Below, one piece after another: positions 1 through 8,574 of a stretch of 64,000 nucleotides of DNA (positions within the stretch are counted from its first letter, which is position 1; each line of letters opens with the position of its first letter). Source of the DNA: Methanooceanicella nereidis (GTDB lineage Archaea > Halobacteriota > Methanocellia > Methanocellales > Methanocellaceae); the NCBI RefSeq assembly GCF_021023085.1, contig NZ_PGCK01000003.1:62001-126000 (forward strand). Reading direction: 5' to 3'. The notes under the pieces are model-generated. The model had not been told where the DNA came from and searched no databases. It saw only the letters and a program-made list of their open reading frames with translations. A program made the translations under genes and the position numbers.

Positions 1-301
1 GAATAAGCACGCCTGCGAGCCATACGTATGAGGCGCTTATATCCTCCTCGTCTACATAGCAGATGCCCAGGTTATTGATACATGTGTATTTTTCTGTTGG
101 CCTGATCTCCGTTATCCAGTGATTTACGGAAGAATAGCTATCCGGATAATTATTTTTTAGATATTCAAGGGCAAAGTTGACATTGCTCTTAAAATCCTCA
201 TCGCCGTATATTACGGGCGCGCCGCTAGAATGGAACACCGTGTCTGATTGATAGGCCATGCTAATGCCTGCGGCAGAGATTATCGCCCCCGATAAAGCCA
301 A
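1..301 (-). CDS. hypothetical secreted or membrane-anchored protein, 3' part beyond the window
   Basis: An open frame runs from about 301 to the left edge without a stop, so the C-terminus is missing. It begins with a hydrophobic, signal-like stretch (LALSGAIISAAGI), then a polar region with DTVFHSSGAPVIYGDEDF. The start is unclear: a TTG at 301 or an ATG at 259. The frame is open a little further upstream with no ATG, GTG or TTG, and a GGGAG stretch lies near 343. I do not recognise a family. Codon use (GGC, ATA, AGG) matches the neighbours, which supports coding. Confidence 0.5.
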   Translation of the reverse strand, partial: MALSGAIISAAGISMAYQSDTVFHSSGAPVIYGDEDFKSNVNFALEYLKNNYPDSYSSVNHWITEIRPTEKYTCINNLGICYVDEEDISASYVWLAGVLI

Positions 302-746
302 ACCGATAAGCAGCGCATGGAAATAGCCAGCGCTGCTTATCCGCTCCCTGACAAGAAGAGCTATCTATATACCCCCAATTACTTACATTATTGCAATTAG
401 TATATAATAATTATGTTCATTAAATCAGAAAATATAAGAATAAAATAACGTCCCCCTTAAAGCCTGTGATAAAAAATACTTGGATGGCGTTATGGTGTTT
501 TTATTCTATTGACTATATCTATGAGGTCTATTTTTTAACCATGATCTCCAATGACAATTACTTAAGCTCCAAAAAACATGTATCTTAATTTATGTCCTCG
601 AAAAAATTGTCATTTATCAATAAAATGCCCGGACAGGCCTTATTAAGCCTAAATCTTATACCTTTCTTAATAATGTTCCCATATTAACCCAAACCTTTTT
701 ATTCTTGACAACGATTAGCATAGTATCATACGAATTGGAGGATAAG
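302..746. other. AT-rich intergenic region between divergent genes
   Basis: About 445 bases of AT-rich sequence without a convincing gene. It must carry the promoters of the left-reading partial gene and of the glyA-like gene; a possible TATA element for the latter is near 652-662 (AATCTTATA). I see no repeat or strong hairpin. Confidence 0.5.
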
Positions 747-2021
747 GTGTTGAACCCGGACGTCAAGACTATAATCGATGCCGTAGAGGGGAGCCAGGAG
801 CTCTTTAAATATTCGCTGCCCATGATAGCCAGCGAAAATATCACCAGCCCGATAGCAAGACAGGTATTATGTTCCGATCTCGGCCACAGGTACGCGGAGG
901 GCCAGGTAGGGCACAGGTTCTACCAGGGATGCGGTTTTGTGGACGTAATAGAAGGAAAAGCTGTCGAGCTCTCAAAAGAGATCTTCAATGCGCCCCATGC
1001 TAATGTACAGCCAATATCGGGCGTTAACTGTAACATAGCAGCGTTCTTCGCGCTCACAAATCCCGGAGATAACATAATGGCACTTGCCGTGCCCTGCGGA
1101 GGCCACATAAGCCACGCAAAATATTCGGCCGCCGGCATCTGCGGATTAAAGGTTCACACTCATCCATACGACTACGACACGATGAACATCAATGTTGATA
1201 AGATGATCAATGACATCAGGCGCATAAAGCCGAAAGTCGTCGTGTTCGGAGCAAGCTTATTCTTATTCCCGCATCCCGTCAAGGAGGCAAGGGAAGTGTG
1301 CGACGAGGTAGGAGCGTCAATAGTGTATGACGGCGCACACGTACTCGGGCTGATAGCGGGAGGGGAGTTCCAGGACCCGCTGAAAGAGGGCGCGGACGTA
1401 TTGACCGGCAGCACCCATAAGACCTTCCCGGGACCGCAGGGCGGCATGATATTATGTAAGGAAAAATACGCGGCCGAGATAGACGAGGCAGTATTCCCGG
1501 GCACAGTGAGCAACTTCCACTTACATCATAAGGCGGCTCTCGCGATCACGCTCGCGGAGATGAAACAGTTCGGAAAGGACTATGCGAGGCAGATAGTCAA
1601 GAACGCGCAGGCGCTGGGAGCGTACATGGATGACATGGGCTTCAACGTCCTCTGTAAGGACCTCGGATACACTAAGTCCCATCAGGTCGCAGTCGACGTA
1701 TCAAAGATCGGCGGCGGAAGCGTTATAGCGCAAGACCTTGAAAGAGCGAACATCATCGCCAACAAGAATTTATTCCCGTGGGACGATGTACATACCACGG
1801 ACAATCCGTCAGGATTACGTCTCGGCACGCAGGAACTGACCAGGCTCGGGATGAAGGAGCCTGAGATGAAAGAAGTGGCCAGGTTTATCAAGAGAGTAGC
1901 CATCGATAAAGAGGAACCCGAAAAGGTTAAAAAGGATGTAGTACTCTTTAAGTCTCAGTATCAAACAGTTAAATACTGTTTCGATGGCGAAGGTGCCTAT
2001 GAGTTTTTTAAACTCAGGTGA
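747..2021 (+). CDS. glyA: serine hydroxymethyltransferase family protein (PLP-dependent)
   Basis: Fold type I PLP enzyme of the SHMT family, about 424 residues, the usual length. SHMT moves the serine hydroxymethyl group to a pterin carrier, giving glycine. Visible family features are the N-terminal [10 protein letters not shown] motif, the PLP-ring motif YDGAHVLGL near residue 193, and the Schiff-base lysine in [13 protein letters not shown] near residue 225. Canonical SHMTs have TTTTHKTLRGPRGG, so this is a divergent branch whose substrate may differ. The start is placed at GTG 747 (TTG 750 is equally possible) because GGAGG at 737-741 lies 5-8 bases upstream; the frame extends to a TTG at 705 that has no such site. 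serB follows 3 bases downstream, tying the pair to serine metabolism. Confidence 0.78.
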   Translation: MLNPDVKTIIDAVEGSQELFKYSLPMIASENITSPIARQVLCSDLGHRYAEGQVGHRFYQGCGFVDVIEGKAVELSKEIFNAPHANVQPISGVNCNIAAFFALTNPGDNIMALAVPCGGHISHAKYSAAGICGLKVHTHPYDYDTMNINVDKMINDIRRIKPKVVVFGASLFLFPHPVKEAREVCDEVGASIVYDGAHVLGLIAGGEFQDPLKEGADVLTGSTHKTFPGPQGGMILCKEKYAAEIDEAVFPGTVSNFHLHHKAALAITLAEMKQFGKDYARQIVKNAQALGAYMDDMGFNVLCKDLGYTKSHQVAVDVSKIGGGSVIAQDLERANIIANKNLFPWDDVHTTDNPSGLRLGTQELTRLGMKEPEMKEVARFIKRVAIDKEEPEKVKKDVVLFKSQYQTVKYCFDGEGAYEFFKLR

Positions 2022-2024
2022 TTT

Positions 2025-2714
2025 ATGAAGGAGGCAAGCTGTTCTAACGATAAAAAACTTATAGTTTTTGACATGGATTCTACTATTATCGACGCCGAAG
2101 GCATAGTCGAACTAGCGCGTGCCAACGGTGCCGGCGATTACGTTGAACAGGTCACTATACGTACGATGAACGGCGAGCTGAACTTCGAAAATGCGCTTAA
2201 AGAGCGAGTAAAGCTAATCGGCGGGCTGCCCGAAAAGGCAGCAAAAGAAGTAGCAGAGAATGTCCCGTTAATGACCGGGGCCGAAAAGTTGATAACCGAG
2301 CTGAAGAGTATGGGTTATCGCACAGCCCTAGTTTCTGCGGGCTTCACGATCATTGCGGACCTAATCGGCCGCAAGCTCGGCATGGATCATGTCTGTGCAA
2401 ATGAGCTAGTGATCCAGGACGGCAGGGCAACCGGAGAAGTCCGGGGGCCGTTGACGAAGCAAAATTCGAAGAAGGAGGTTCTCGAGAATATTTGCAAACT
2501 GGAAAATATCGACCCCCGAGATTGTATCGCAGTGGGCGACGGTTCTAACGACCTTTGCTGGGTCGGCGTGGTAGGCACTTTCATAGCATTTAACGCCAAA
2601 CCCGTTGTCAAACGCGCTGCCGATGTTGTCGTCGAGGGCAAAGATCTGGGGTCTTTGATCCCTATAGTAAAACAGGAGGAAGACAAACGACATGCTAAAA
2701 GAACTGCAAGATAA
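2025..2714 (+). CDS. serB: phosphoserine phosphatase (HAD superfamily)
   Basis: HAD phosphatase of the SerB type, 229 residues, predicted to hydrolyse O-phosphoserine to serine in the cytoplasm. Motif I is VFDMDST, with nucleophile Asp16 and general acid/base Asp18. Motif II is the serine of LVSAGF near residue 104, and motif III/IV is GDGSNDLCW with the Mg-binding aspartates. It starts 3 bases after the SHMT-family gene, and its 3' end overlaps the coiled-coil gene by 23 bases, so the three are probably one operon. The extended C-terminal tail is basic. Other small-molecule HAD substrates are possible, but the motifs and context favour phosphoserine. Confidence 0.85.
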   Translation: MKEASCSNDKKLIVFDMDSTIIDAEGIVELARANGAGDYVEQVTIRTMNGELNFENALKERVKLIGGLPEKAAKEVAENVPLMTGAEKLITELKSMGYRTALVSAGFTIIADLIGRKLGMDHVCANELVIQDGRATGEVRGPLTKQNSKKEVLENICKLENIDPRDCIAVGDGSNDLCWVGVVGTFIAFNAKPVVKRAADVVVEGKDLGSLIPIVKQEEDKRHAKRTAR

Positions 2715-3552
2715 AAAGACAAAATACCTCAAAGAGGCTGAGGAGTTAAAGAACAACCGTAACGAGTGGAACTCCAAGGCCAGTACATTCTCAAAAAGGA
2801 GGGATGAATTAAACAAGAAGACTAAGGAGCTTATAGAGCAAGCACAGGATTACCGCGTAAAGAGGGACGAATTCAACAACCAGGTCGGCAGCAACAAAGA
2901 CCTGAGGAACGAACTTAACGAGAAGGCCAACGAGGTCTACGCAAAGGTAGACGCACTGAGAAAGAAGGATAACGTTGGCACAGGACGCTCACTCAACGAA
3001 CTGAGGAAAGAGATCGACCACCTCGAGTTCAAACAGCAGACCGAAGTTCTCACCACCGAGAAGGAACGCGCCCTTGTAGACAAGATCTCCGAATTAAAAG
3101 AAGAGTTCAGGAAGAAGAAGGAACAGTTAGAGCAGAACCATGAACTGAAAGGCTTACTTGGCGAAGCTCAGGGTCTCAGGGACCAGGCATCCGAATTCCA
3201 TAAGAAGGTCAAGGAGAACGCTGACCTTGCACAGGAGTACCACGACAAGATGATCGAGTGCTTCCGCGAGGCTGACAAGACCCGTGCAGAGGCAGACGCC
3301 CAGCACAAGGAGTTCGTAAAGGCACAGGAGACCGCCGACGAGTACCACAAGCAGTTCTTGAAGATCCAGAAGGAGATCCGCGACTTCGATAAGGTCATTG
3401 TAGGATTAAAGAAGAAGGCAAAGACCGAGAAAGAGTCCAAGGACAAGGTCGAGTACAAGAAGCAGGCAGAGGATGTTTTCGCCCAGTTCAAGGCTGGAGA
3501 GAAGCTCAACACCGAAGACCTGTTACTGTTACAGCGCTCCGGGTTCTTGTAA
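2692..3552 (+). CDS. archaeal coiled-coil protein (COG1340-like)
   Basis: A 286-residue protein that is almost entirely highly charged heptad repeat (Lys, Glu, Arg, Asp, Asn) from the N-terminus to about residue 265, with no membrane segment and a short C-terminal tail ending LLLLQRSGFL. This matches the conserved archaeal coiled-coil family COG1340, which often sits next to serB; its function is unknown to me. The ATG at 2692 lies inside the serB reading frame and is preceded by GGAGG at 2675-2679, so translation is probably coupled to serB. No enzymatic motif is visible. Confidence 0.8.
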   Translation: MLKELQDKKTKYLKEAEELKNNRNEWNSKASTFSKRRDELNKKTKELIEQAQDYRVKRDEFNNQVGSNKDLRNELNEKANEVYAKVDALRKKDNVGTGRSLNELRKEIDHLEFKQQTEVLTTEKERALVDKISELKEEFRKKKEQLEQNHELKGLLGEAQGLRDQASEFHKKVKENADLAQEYHDKMIECFREADKTRAEADAQHKEFVKAQETADEYHKQFLKIQKEIRDFDKVIVGLKKKAKTEKESKDKVEYKKQAEDVFAQFKAGEKLNTEDLLLLQRSGFL

Positions 3553-3580
3553 ATTCATTAACGCTTAATAAATTACTACT

Positions 3581-3598
3581 AGGTTCCTTCGGGGACCT
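3581..3598 (+). terminator. hairpin with UUCG tetraloop after the serB operon
   Basis: A 7-bp stem (AGGTTCC / GGGACCT, one G-U pair) closes a C(UUCG)G tetraloop, the exceptionally stable type, about 30 bases after the coiled-coil gene. An AT-rich stretch with short T runs follows. It is best read as a 3'-end or transcript-stability hairpin. Confidence 0.5.
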
Positions 3599-3972
3599 AC
3601 AAAATTCTTTAATATTTTGATAGGGTAGCTGAGGCTGCATCTTTTTACAGGTTCTGAGCATTCCAGTGCTCTATGGATCTTTTGTGCTATGTTTTGAAAG
3701 TCTGAAGGTTTATGATCTTATTGTCGTACGGATATTATTGACAGTGATGTAGCAGGCTGTGCATCATGCTTTCAGGCACAGGAAACAGCATTATGTTCTC
3801 AGGCATTCTCTATAGAAAATGTATCTGATCTTTTTCCATTACAATACCTTGTTAACAATCCATGAGAGAAACTTTATAATATACAAAAGACAAGAACTAT
3901 CTGGATATCCATAGCGGATGTCAATGTTTATGATAAGTCCACAATCCTGACACATCAAAGGGGTAAAAAACT
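3599..3972. other. intergenic region upstream of the DUF373 gene
   Basis: About 370 bases with only very short open frames. It must contain the promoter of the DUF373 gene; a TATA-like TTTATAATATA lies near 3871-3881. Nothing else is recognised. Confidence 0.45.
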
Positions 3973-5079
3973 TTGGACATGTTAATTATCTGCATCGATA
4001 AAGACGATGATATAGGTGTAAAAGCCGGTGCGAAAAGCCCTGTGATAGGCAGGGCCGCTTGCCTTGAGACAGCCTGCAGGCTGGGAACAGCGGACCCTGA
4101 AGACTCCGATACCAACACGATATTCGGGGGCATACAGGTCTATGACGAGCTTCGGTCCCAGGGCTATGAGGTAGAGATAGTGTGCATAGCCGGCCACAGG
4201 GATGTAGGCTTGAAGTCGGACAGGTCTATAGCGATGCAGCTTGACAACCTCATTTTAAAGTTCCCCGCGGATAAGGCAATCGTGGTGAGCGACGGCGCGG
4301 AAGACGAATCCGTTATGCCCATCATACAGTCGCGCATAAAGGTCGAGTCCGTAAAAAGGGTCGTGGTCAAGCAGGCGCAGAACCTTGAGAGCACCTATTA
4401 TATAATCAAGCAGCTGGTTAACGACCCCAAAGTCGCAAGGGTCATATTCATACCGCTCGGCGTCACGTTCCTTGTCTATGCGGCATCGTCACTCATGTCC
4501 ATGCCGAACGCAGCGCCCGTGGCGATCGCTACTCTCATAGGCAGCTATCTTTTATACAGGGGACTTAGCCTTGACGAGATCATCGAGACTTTCATATCCA
4601 ACCTTAAAAGCTCCTTCAGCGAAGCTAAGCTGACCTTCGTCACATACCTGATCTCTCTCATACTTATGATCATGGCGGTGATACAGGGGGCATGGGCCGT
4701 ATGGAACGAGGTCAACGATACTAACGCAGTGCCGCCAGGATACATCGATCTCGCAGCCATCTTTTTCAACTCCTCGATATGGTGGTTCGTCGGCGCGTTC
4801 CTCGCGATAGTCATAGGATGGATCATAGACGCTTACATGGACGAGGACGAATCCCTGTACAGGTACCTTGCCACACCGTTCTTCCTGATAGCGGCGGGCC
4901 TGCTGGTCTGGGGAGGCACGAATTATATCATAGACATGTCCATCGCATGGGACATGGCGACAAAGAACCTGGGCCTGTCAATACTGGGCGCCGTGATAAT
5001 CAGCTATGTAGGCGTACAGTTCGCGAACTACGTCAGGCGCATAACACAGTACAGGACAGTAGAGGTCATCGACTTCTGA
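3973..5079 (+). CDS. DUF373 family archaeal membrane protein
   Basis: A 368-residue protein of the archaeal DUF373 family. The N-terminal soluble domain (1-155) opens with LIICIDKDDDIG and contains the conserved ...AGAKSPVIGR... and NTIFGGIQVYDEL segments. The C-terminal half has about six hydrophobic segments between residues 155 and 350, so the protein sits in the membrane with a cytosolic N-terminus. The function is unknown. The TTG at 3973 is chosen over the ATG at 3979 because GGGG at 3960-3963 is 9 bases from the TTG and 15 from the ATG. Confidence 0.85.
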   Translation: MDMLIICIDKDDDIGVKAGAKSPVIGRAACLETACRLGTADPEDSDTNTIFGGIQVYDELRSQGYEVEIVCIAGHRDVGLKSDRSIAMQLDNLILKFPADKAIVVSDGAEDESVMPIIQSRIKVESVKRVVVKQAQNLESTYYIIKQLVNDPKVARVIFIPLGVTFLVYAASSLMSMPNAAPVAIATLIGSYLLYRGLSLDEIIETFISNLKSSFSEAKLTFVTYLISLILMIMAVIQGAWAVWNEVNDTNAVPPGYIDLAAIFFNSSIWWFVGAFLAIVIGWIIDAYMDEDESLYRYLATPFFLIAAGLLVWGGTNYIIDMSIAWDMATKNLGLSILGAVIISYVGVQFANYVRRITQYRTVEVIDF

Positions 5080-5179
5080 CCTTAAAGGGGTTCTAAGTCT
5101 CCCGGGAAGATCAAGAATATTTTATAACTGTTAAGGTGAAGTTATTCACCACTAAGGGCTCTAAAGTCCACTATTTTTC

Positions 5180-5370
5180 ACCACTAAGCGCACGAAGGCG
5201 AACAAGGGCACGGTTTCCAACCACTAAGCGCACGAAGGCGAAAAAGGAACACAAAATTTTTTAAAAGTATATGTTAATCTTCTAAAAGAGTCCTTTGTGT
5301 ACCTTGTTTGCCTTTGTGCGCTTTGTGGTTGGAAACCGTGTCCTTGTTCGCCTTTGTGCGCTTTGTGGTT
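5180..5370. repeat. large imperfect inverted repeat (76-nt arms, 38-nt loop)
   Basis: The left arm (5180-5255) and right arm (5294-5369) are reverse complements at 68 of 76 positions by eye, with no gap. Each arm is itself a tandem pair of a 26-nt unit (CCACTAAGCGCACGAAGGCG plus AA-rich end) starting at 5181 and 5221, 40 bases apart. Degenerate partial copies occur outside both arms, near 5147-5157 and 5381-5402. The element lies between the 3' ends of convergent genes. A transcript through it would form a very long hairpin. It has no coding capacity and no clear target-site duplication. Confidence 0.85.
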
Positions 5371-5507
5371 AGCAGTATAGTGTTCCTTCGTGTTCTTTTG
5401 TGATGGATACCCCTTTTTTCTTTTCGAATGCTTCCACACAGTAAACTGTAACACTGATAAAACTACACACTACATATGGCCTTAATAAAATTTATACTAA
5501 AAAAGAT

Positions 5508-5852
5508 TCACATTTTTTTGTATTCTTTTTTCTCATAATTTTCAGTCGGGACGCAGCTCTCGTCTATCGGCGTGCAATATTTTAGATCGCCTATCTGCTT
5601 CCTGTAAGCGGACTGCTCGTATATTATGTCCTCTTTACGTTTTTCACGGGCCTTAACATCTTCTCTGGCATGTTCTATCCATTCTTCGGCCTGTTTTCTG
5701 GTCATGCCGCGATCCATGAGGTTCTTTACCCTCTTTTCATATGGTATGTTCTCGTCTACGAGGGGGTCAGTCGTGTCCAGCCTGTTCTCGACGTCTACCT
5801 CCGTATCGTACATCGATTTCCCGAAATCGGACTTTCTTCCCACTCCTGCCAT
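5508..5852 (-). CDS. hypothetical small charged protein
   Basis: A 114-residue soluble protein rich in Glu, Lys, Arg and Asp, with a predicted helical middle (MTRKQAEEWIEHAREDVKAR, residues about 50-69). No membrane segment, cysteine cluster or known motif is recognised apart from two C-terminal cysteines. A strong ribosome-binding site (GAGGAG, eight bases before the ATG at 5852) supports translation. It stands alone between the large inverted repeat and a divergent gene. Confidence 0.6.
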   Translation of the reverse strand: MAGVGRKSDFGKSMYDTEVDVENRLDTTDPLVDENIPYEKRVKNLMDRGMTRKQAEEWIEHAREDVKAREKRKEDIIYEQSAYRKQIGDLKYCTPIDESCVPTENYEKKEYKKM

Positions 5853-6066
5853 GTTCTCTCCTCATTAATTTCTTATGCGGTTTAAGGTTGTACCGGATAA
5901 TGTTTAAGGTTCACCGCAAAAAACAGCAGACATTTTACGCGAAAAAACCCTTATAGCGATAAAATCAAGGCTTCTTGCCTTATCTGCGCGGCCAATAAAA
6001 TATTTGTAACTGTTAATTTCGCTTTATATTTTGATAAATTCTAATTTTATACGCTCTAATCTTTAT

Positions 6067-6516
6067 ATGTGGGACTCATCGAGACCTGAAAGAGTTGACG
6101 GAGGTATTTATCTGGATCACGAAAGTATGGACGCTATCTGCGAAAGCGTAGCCGGCTCGCTTGGATTTAAGATAGAGCACAATATCAATCTGGGGGTCGG
6201 AAGGATCGACCAGGTATGGTCAAGGCAGGAACACCCTAATCTTCCCGAAATGAAGTTCGCCGTTCAAATATTAAATGAAAGCGGGGATATAGATCCCGAC
6301 ATCATCACTACGAACGCCATGAGGTCATTATGGAGCGATTGCGATCATCTGATATTCGTCGTGCCTGACTCGGGCACACAAAAGTCTATACAGGGAAAGA
6401 TCAGATCGTTCGACTCCATAGGCGGGTTCCTGCAGCTGCATAAATACATAACCACAGTTACTCTGGCCGAATTGACCAAGGGCACAAAACACGCGGCGAC
6501 AGAAGCACGGGCATGA
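6067..6516 (+). CDS. hypothetical protein, possibly a restriction-endonuclease-like fold
   Basis: A 149-residue soluble protein from ATG 6067. A TTG at 6031 would extend it by 12 residues, but a TATA element (TTTATATTTT, 6023-6032) lies there, so the shorter start is preferred. The segment GRIDQVW...MKFAVQILNES resembles the D-(x)n-(E/D/Q)xK-like core of PD-(D/E)XK proteins; that is weak inference. It ends 34 bases before the phosphoribosyltransferase gene and may be cotranscribed with it. Confidence 0.55.
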   Translation: MWDSSRPERVDGGIYLDHESMDAICESVAGSLGFKIEHNINLGVGRIDQVWSRQEHPNLPEMKFAVQILNESGDIDPDIITTNAMRSLWSDCDHLIFVVPDSGTQKSIQGKIRSFDSIGGFLQLHKYITTVTLAELTKGTKHAATEARA

Positions 6517-6550
6517 CCTGTTAACGTTCAAACATTCTTCGAGGCATAGT

Positions 6551-7189
6551 ATGAGATTTAAGAATAGATCACAGGCCGGTAAAATGCTCGCCAAAGAACT
6601 TTCGGCCTATAAGGGCGAGAATGTCATAGTGCTGGCTATACCTATGGGCGGTGTTCCGGTAGGCTATGAAGTGGCAAGAGAATACAGGGCTCCTCTTGAC
6701 CTGGTAATGTCCAAAAAGATCGGCGCCCCTTTTAATCCTGAGCTCGCTATCGGCGCAGTGACATGGAACGGGGCCGTGATGGTGGACCAGGAACTGGTGG
6801 ATAGGTGGCAGGTTCCCCGGGATTATATTCGCGGCGAGTCCAATAAGATACTGGCGGAAATGAACTCGATGCTGGACGAGCTTCGCGTCGGCCAGGGCAA
6901 TTTCCCGAAGCTGTATGGCAGGATAGTCTTCATCGTGGACGACGGTATCGCAACCGGCTCGACAATGATGGCCGCCGTTGAGGCGATACGCGATATGGGC
7001 CCGAAGGATGTGGTGATCGCTACCCCTGTACTGCCATCCGAGCTTGTCGATACTCTGAGATACGTCGCTCCCACCGTCTATGTTCATGCGGCGGATGATT
7101 TTGAGGCGGTAGGGCAATATTACGAGGAGTTCGAGACTCTCAGCAATGAACGGGTAAAAGAATATTTGTTGCTTGCCAACCAGGCCTGA
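6551..7189 (+). CDS. predicted phosphoribosyltransferase (COG1926-like)
   Basis: A 212-residue type I phosphoribosyltransferase. The PRPP-binding loop is VFIVDDGIATGSTMMAA near residue 130: acidic pair, then a glycine/threonine/serine loop. The N-terminal part, IPMGGVPVGYEVAREYRAPL and MSKKIGAPFNPELAIGAV, is typical of the COG1926 group often annotated as phosphoribosyltransferase or dienelactone-hydrolase-associated protein. The acceptor base cannot be told from sequence. The start is the ATG at 6551. Confidence 0.8.
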   Translation: MRFKNRSQAGKMLAKELSAYKGENVIVLAIPMGGVPVGYEVAREYRAPLDLVMSKKIGAPFNPELAIGAVTWNGAVMVDQELVDRWQVPRDYIRGESNKILAEMNSMLDELRVGQGNFPKLYGRIVFIVDDGIATGSTMMAAVEAIRDMGPKDVVIATPVLPSELVDTLRYVAPTVYVHAADDFEAVGQYYEEFETLSNERVKEYLLLANQA

Positions 7190-7300
7190 TAAACACCGGC
7201 CTGATCTTATATTTCCCGACGACGCAGGCTTTTCTCGGATAGGTTATTTGCCGTCATCTATATACCATTACATAATCTATGTAAGTTTGTAGTGTGCATC

Positions 7301-8569
7301 ATGGCGCTCGAAGTTGACCTTATACTCATTCAGAAGCTTTTCACGTCCCTGATCATAGGCCTTATCATCGGCCTTGAGCGGGAGATCGCCCAGGATAAGG
7401 CCGACCGTATCAAATCAGCGGGCCTTCGCACCTTTGGAATAGCCGGGCTTTTAGGGGGTACGGCAGCATTCCTGGCACAGACTGAGCCTTTTGTATTCGT
7501 CGGCGCGCTATTATGCATGTCGATCCTTGTGGCAGCGGCTTATTACCGGTCGACTATCCTTGAGCCTCATCTGGGCTTCACTACCGAGCTAAGCCTGATA
7601 CTCACGTTCCTGCTTGGCGGCATGGCCTACTTTCAGGACGCTGTCGCGGTCATTTTGACTATACTTGTGACCATTTTACTGGCATTTAAGCAGCCGCTTC
7701 ATGAGTTCAGCCATAAGATACCCAAGGACGAATTCTATGACTCTCTGAAATTCGCTCTCATAGCCATCGTTATATTGCCTATCCTGCCGAACAAGACCTT
7801 CGGGCCGATGGACTTTTTTAACCCTCATGAGATATGGCTGGTTGTCGTCCTGATCTCCGGCATAAGCTTTGTAGGCTATTTCCTTGTTAAATGGTTCGGG
7901 CCCTACACCGGGCTGGCCATGACCGGCGTAGTGGGCGGGCTCGCGTCAAGTACGGCCGTAACGACGACCATGGCGGCGAGGACAAAAGAGCTAAAGGGTA
8001 TGGAATATTCGGCAATGGTGGCCGCCACTCTCGCCAATGTCATCATGCTGATCCGGGTATCTTTCCTGGTATCCGTGTTCTATCCTATACTTCTGACCCG
8101 GCTATACCTTCCCATAGGTTTCATGTTCCTGGCAGGGCTGGGGGTAGCGGCTTACTTCTATATGAACGCCAGTAAAGAGATCGCAAGCACTAAGTCCATA
8201 CAGATCAAGAGCCCGTTCAGGATCCTTCCCGCCTTAAAGTTCGCGGCGTTCTTCGTCATTATCCTGCTAATATCAAAACTGGCATCCGCATACATAGGAA
8301 GCTCCGGCCTTTACCTGACCTCGCTGATAGCAGGGCTCGCGGATGTCGACGCGCTGACAATATCCGCGGCACAGCTTGCATCGCAGGGATTGGCAGAGCC
8401 GTTCGTTGCGACCACAGCGATACTGCTAGCAGTGTTCATGAACCTTGGCGTGAGGATAGTTTACGCTTACTATCTTGGCACAAAAAAATTCGGGATGTAT
8501 ACTATAGGGATGGCGGCGGTGATGGTTGCCGCCGGAGTTTTAGTCGTGATGCTGATGTCCTATGCGTAA
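7301..8569 (+). CDS. MgtC/SapB family membrane protein with DUF4010 domain
   Basis: A polytopic membrane protein of about 422 residues. The N-terminal 140 residues carry the MgtC/SapB signature IIGLIIGLERE...KSAGLRTFGIAGLLGG. The remainder matches DUF4010, with the glycine-rich FVGYFLVKWFGP and GVVGGLASSTAVTTTMAAR motifs and about a dozen hydrophobic segments overall. The family is linked to magnesium homeostasis or stress, but the transported substrate is unknown. ATG 7301 is preferred to the GTG nine bases upstream. Confidence 0.85.
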   Translation: MALEVDLILIQKLFTSLIIGLIIGLEREIAQDKADRIKSAGLRTFGIAGLLGGTAAFLAQTEPFVFVGALLCMSILVAAAYYRSTILEPHLGFTTELSLILTFLLGGMAYFQDAVAVILTILVTILLAFKQPLHEFSHKIPKDEFYDSLKFALIAIVILPILPNKTFGPMDFFNPHEIWLVVVLISGISFVGYFLVKWFGPYTGLAMTGVVGGLASSTAVTTTMAARTKELKGMEYSAMVAATLANVIMLIRVSFLVSVFYPILLTRLYLPIGFMFLAGLGVAAYFYMNASKEIASTKSIQIKSPFRILPALKFAAFFVIILLISKLASAYIGSSGLYLTSLIAGLADVDALTISAAQLASQGLAEPFVATTAILLAVFMNLGVRIVYAYYLGTKKFGMYTIGMAAVMVAAGVLVVMLMSYA

Positions 8570-8574
8570 CACTG

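Noticed and set aside
5128-5420. CRISPR array
   Set aside because: The repeated 26-nt units are only two per arm, spaced 40 bases apart, and the whole is an inverted repeat; there are no spacers of regular length and no cas genes.
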